Source of the DNA: Epithemia pelagica
Lineage: Eukaryota > Bacillariophyta > Bacillariophyceae > Surirellales > Surirellaceae
Length of the DNA stretch: 64,000 nucleotides
Direction: 5' to 3'
NCBI GenBank assembly: GCA_946965045.2
Contig: OX337240.1
Span: 2,294,001-2,358,000 of the forward strand
Positions 62,150 to 64,000 of the stretch are shown in pieces. The stretch's first letter is position 1; each line of letters opens with the position of its first letter. The notes below the pieces were generated by a model. It ran no database searches. It saw nothing but the letters and a program-made list of their open reading frames with translations, and was not told the DNA's origin. The position numbers and the translations under genes were made by a program.

Positions 62150-62632
62150 TCACTGTGCTGGCAATACGAGATTTCCATTGGCTGGTACTTTACCCGTTCC
62201 GGCCCATGTTTGCAACCACAATCCAATCGTCGCCAAGGCCTCACTGGATCGCAACAGGACATGGGATTTGGATTGGGGATTGTGTGCCAAATGGACCAAC
62301 GTGGCAACGGCATTCTTCGTATTCGTAATGGCCACAACCGCGCCAGGTTCCGTCGTTAAATTGTGCAGGGTCGACACAGCGGTTTCCTTTTCCTCGTCTT
62401 GGACAGGCATCGCACAGGCTGTGATGAACACCAAGACCCGTTCGGTGGCGAGTTTTAACTTGCTCTTGGGATCAGTGGAAAGATTTCGCAAGCATCGTAG
62501 CGCCGCGAAACCATCTTGTAGAATCTGTGAAGCCTCGCCGAGCTCCATGAGACTGGGAACCAATCCCTGGAAGTCGGCCAAAATGGTATTGTTGGCAGGA
62601 AATCGAGAAAGTTCAACAGAATCTCCAGACAT
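62150..62632 (-). CDS. ARM/HEAT-repeat protein, C-terminal exon or fragment
   Basis: A 160-residue frame of Armadillo-like helices: GFAALRCLRNLSTDPKSKLK, then ETAVSTLHNLTTEPGAVVA, then NAVATLVHLAHNPQSKSH. The pattern L-x-x-L-x-x-L-(S/A)-x-(D/N/E)-P repeats every ~40 residues, as in many stramenopile ARM proteins. An in-frame TGA lies just upstream of the Met at 62632. A possible splice acceptor (AG before GACGAATCC, near 62657) would extend the exon, so this may be the last exon of a larger gene; no upstream exon was identified with confidence. Confidence 0.5.
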   Translation of the reverse strand: MSGDSVELSRFPANNTILADFQGLVPSLMELGEASQILQDGFAALRCLRNLSTDPKSKLKLATERVLVFITACAMPVQDEEKETAVSTLHNLTTEPGAVVAITNTKNAVATLVHLAHNPQSKSHVLLRSSEALATIGLWLQTWAGTGKVPANGNLVLPAQ

Positions 62633-62901
62633 TTGGTATGAATTGGATTCGTCCTTTCATTCGCGACCACAACACATTATGCAACGCAAAGTTGTTTGCA
62701 CAGAGACGGTCCTGCTTTGTCAATTAAAAACGAAACAAGAACACACCTGAGATGCGCTGGTTTATACGAGGCAACAAGCAACATCGATCCCATCTGACTT
62801 ACCGCGGTGGGGCAATGCTTGGAGAGATGCAAAAAGACAGCACATGAATTGGAACGAGCTCGTTCATAGAACTCGTGGCTCTTCTCCTTGTTGATTTTCC
62901 G
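62633..62901. other. intergenic
   Basis: About 270 nt, possibly containing an intron of the ARM gene; nothing definite. Confidence 0.35.
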
Positions 62902-63513
62902 TCACGATGGATCTGCTTTGCCACGGGACTTTGACTTGGTCGACTTGACGGATTTACTCATGTCATCCTCGTCGTCATAGTAGGAGTTCTAGCGATCCCA
63001 TGAACGAAGAGGGTGCAAAAGGACCAAGAGGGAGCAAAGGACGAAGAAATGGAGGGCGTTCTAATGCTTCTATTGCCGACTGACCGTCACGGACGCGAAT
63101 ATAAATATTCTTGACAGAAACGGTGAACCATCCAACCCGTGCCAAGTTCTTGGCATACACAAGGGGCCATGTATCGAGTGAGGTGAAGAGACCGCCAATC
63201 GTCATGCTTTCGCCGATACGCCCCGTTTGCTCGTTTCCAATTCGCGTCGATAATACAAGGAAAACAGATGTTGTTCAATCAAACCCTTGTCTAACAATTG
63301 TTTGGGAAGTGTGACTTGATGATCCGACATACCCACATCTAAAGCCACATCTATTGTTCGTTTTTTGATATGACGTCGAGGCATGATCGGAGGAACATAA
63401 ACATTTTGCGATTGAAACAATTTTGAACCTTCCACTTCGTCTTGACTTCGGTTTCTGTCGAACTGCAAGTGTTGATGTCCTGAAATGTTGAGATAAAAGG
63501 TGGGACAAATCAA
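62902..63513 (-). pseudogene. pepsin-like (A1) aspartic peptidase C-terminal part, disrupted
   Basis: Minus-strand segments resemble the middle of stramenopile pepsin-like proteases: VGMSDHQVTLPKQLLDKGLI (the G-M-S-x-x-x-x-T-L-P block), LFSLYYRRE, then in another frame MTIGGLFTSLDTWPLVYAKN and GWFTVSVKNIYIR. The frame changes near 63225-63250 and again near 62978. After the second change a Lys/Ser-rich tail (SKSVKSTKSKSRGK) ends at TGA 62902-62904. The N-terminal lobe with the first DTG was not found. Breaks make it a likely pseudogene, or a gene with sequencing errors. Confidence 0.42.
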
Positions 63514-64000
63514 AGGTTCTCGACGCCCAGAACACTTTTGATCGCCGTATGCCAGTCGTCATTCTTGGGAGAGGCAATGAAGATTCGTGTGTTCATCCAC
63601 ATTGTGGCAACATTCGCGGCCGGCATTAGGACATTGTTCTTGCTGTCCACAATCGGACTGCTGGTGTCTTCGCCCTTTGCCAGATACTTGTCTCGGTGAC
63701 GGCGTTCGTACGTGCTTTTGCACGCAGGATTCACAAACAGAATATTGAGTGTAGCTTCAAGCGGCAGATTTAATTTTTCCCGAAAGGATCGCAAAGTCCG
63801 GAGCTTGAAGGCATGAGATTGCTGCCATGTGGTCTGAAAGGCCCAGTATTCTTCGTTAATTACTAACACACAGTCGGCAAGAGGAAAGCTCAAGTCGCGG
63901 GGATAATTGACCATTTTCTCATGAAAGTTGTCTCGACTGATCTCTCGCTTGGTGTGTCCTAGGGTCTTCATTTCCGTGTCGGGTTCGCCATTTACACCTT
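63510..64000 (-). CDS. partial ORF at the right edge, unknown
   Basis: An open minus-strand frame from the window edge to 63510; an ATG is at 63971, but the frame stays open beyond it, so the 5' end may be outside. About 154 residues from that ATG with normal complexity (LSFPLADCVLVINEEYWAFQ; TLNILFVNPACKSTYERRHR). No domain recognised. It abuts the peptidase relic and might belong to the same broken gene. Confidence 0.4.
   Translation of the reverse strand, partial: GVNGEPDTEMKTLGHTKREISRDNFHEKMVNYPRDLSFPLADCVLVINEEYWAFQTTWQQSHAFKLRTLRSFREKLNLPLEATLNILFVNPACKSTYERRHRDKYLAKGEDTSSPIVDSKNNVLMPAANVATMWMNTRIFIASPKNDDWHTAIKSVLGVENL

Overview
The window looks like nuclear DNA of a stramenopile, most likely a diatom and probably a pennate one. 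Evidence: eukaryotic genes on both strands with few, short GT-AG introns (73-146 nt); a Copia LTR element with the CX2CX3HX4C gag knuckle seen in diatom CoDi elements; a Pro/Thr-repeat secreted protein with a Lys/Ser/Tyr tail; a Crinkler-like NTPase relic; and long acidic, poly-Gln and poly-Ser tracts inside housekeeping proteins. The species cannot be named from sequence alone.

Layout. 0.3-4.5 kb: a fused MlaF-MlaE-type ABC lipid transporter, a Cys-rich type I membrane protein and a Qc-SNARE. 4.9-12.4 kb: a non-LTR retrotransposon with a large ORF1 and an ORF2 carrying two zinc fingers, RT and a restriction-like endonuclease. 12.4-21 kb: two small proteins, an Arf-like GTPase with an extra C-terminal domain (frameshifted), a Golgi pH regulator (GPHR/GTG) homologue and a three-exon SGNH-like membrane protein. 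21-43 kb is the most orderly part: a ParB/sulfiredoxin-like small protein, four-exon ATP-dependent PEPCK, a NUDCD2-like co-chaperone, SYO1/HEATR3, an SH3 protein, three orphan proteins, TFIIF alpha and TCF25/Rqc1. 43-49 kb is an island of broken genes (PT-repeat protein, Crinkler-like NTPase, Lys-rich protein). 49.65-56.75 kb is a structurally complete Copia element with identical 169-bp LTRs, inserted at the start codon of an older element-like ORF. 58.4-61.2 kb is a cation/Ca2+ exchanger. 62-64 kb holds an ARM-repeat fragment, a damaged pepsin-like peptidase and a partial ORF at the right edge.

The housekeeping genes do not form one pathway. They cover gluconeogenesis/C4-type carbon flow (PEPCK), Ca2+ and pH homeostasis (exchanger, GPHR), membrane traffic (SNARE, Arf), lipid transport (MlaFE), transcription (TFIIF) and ribosome assembly and quality control (SYO1, TCF25). 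The most unusual content is the MlaFE fusion, the two-ORF endonuclease-type LINE with its stop/start overlap, the in-frame UGA between gag and pol of an otherwise intact Copia element with a half-tRNA-Met primer site, and the cluster of decaying secreted or effector-like genes around it.

Limits: introns were placed by eye from GT/AG and frame; all homology statements rest on recognised motifs, not searches. Single-base breaks in several genes could be assembly errors.
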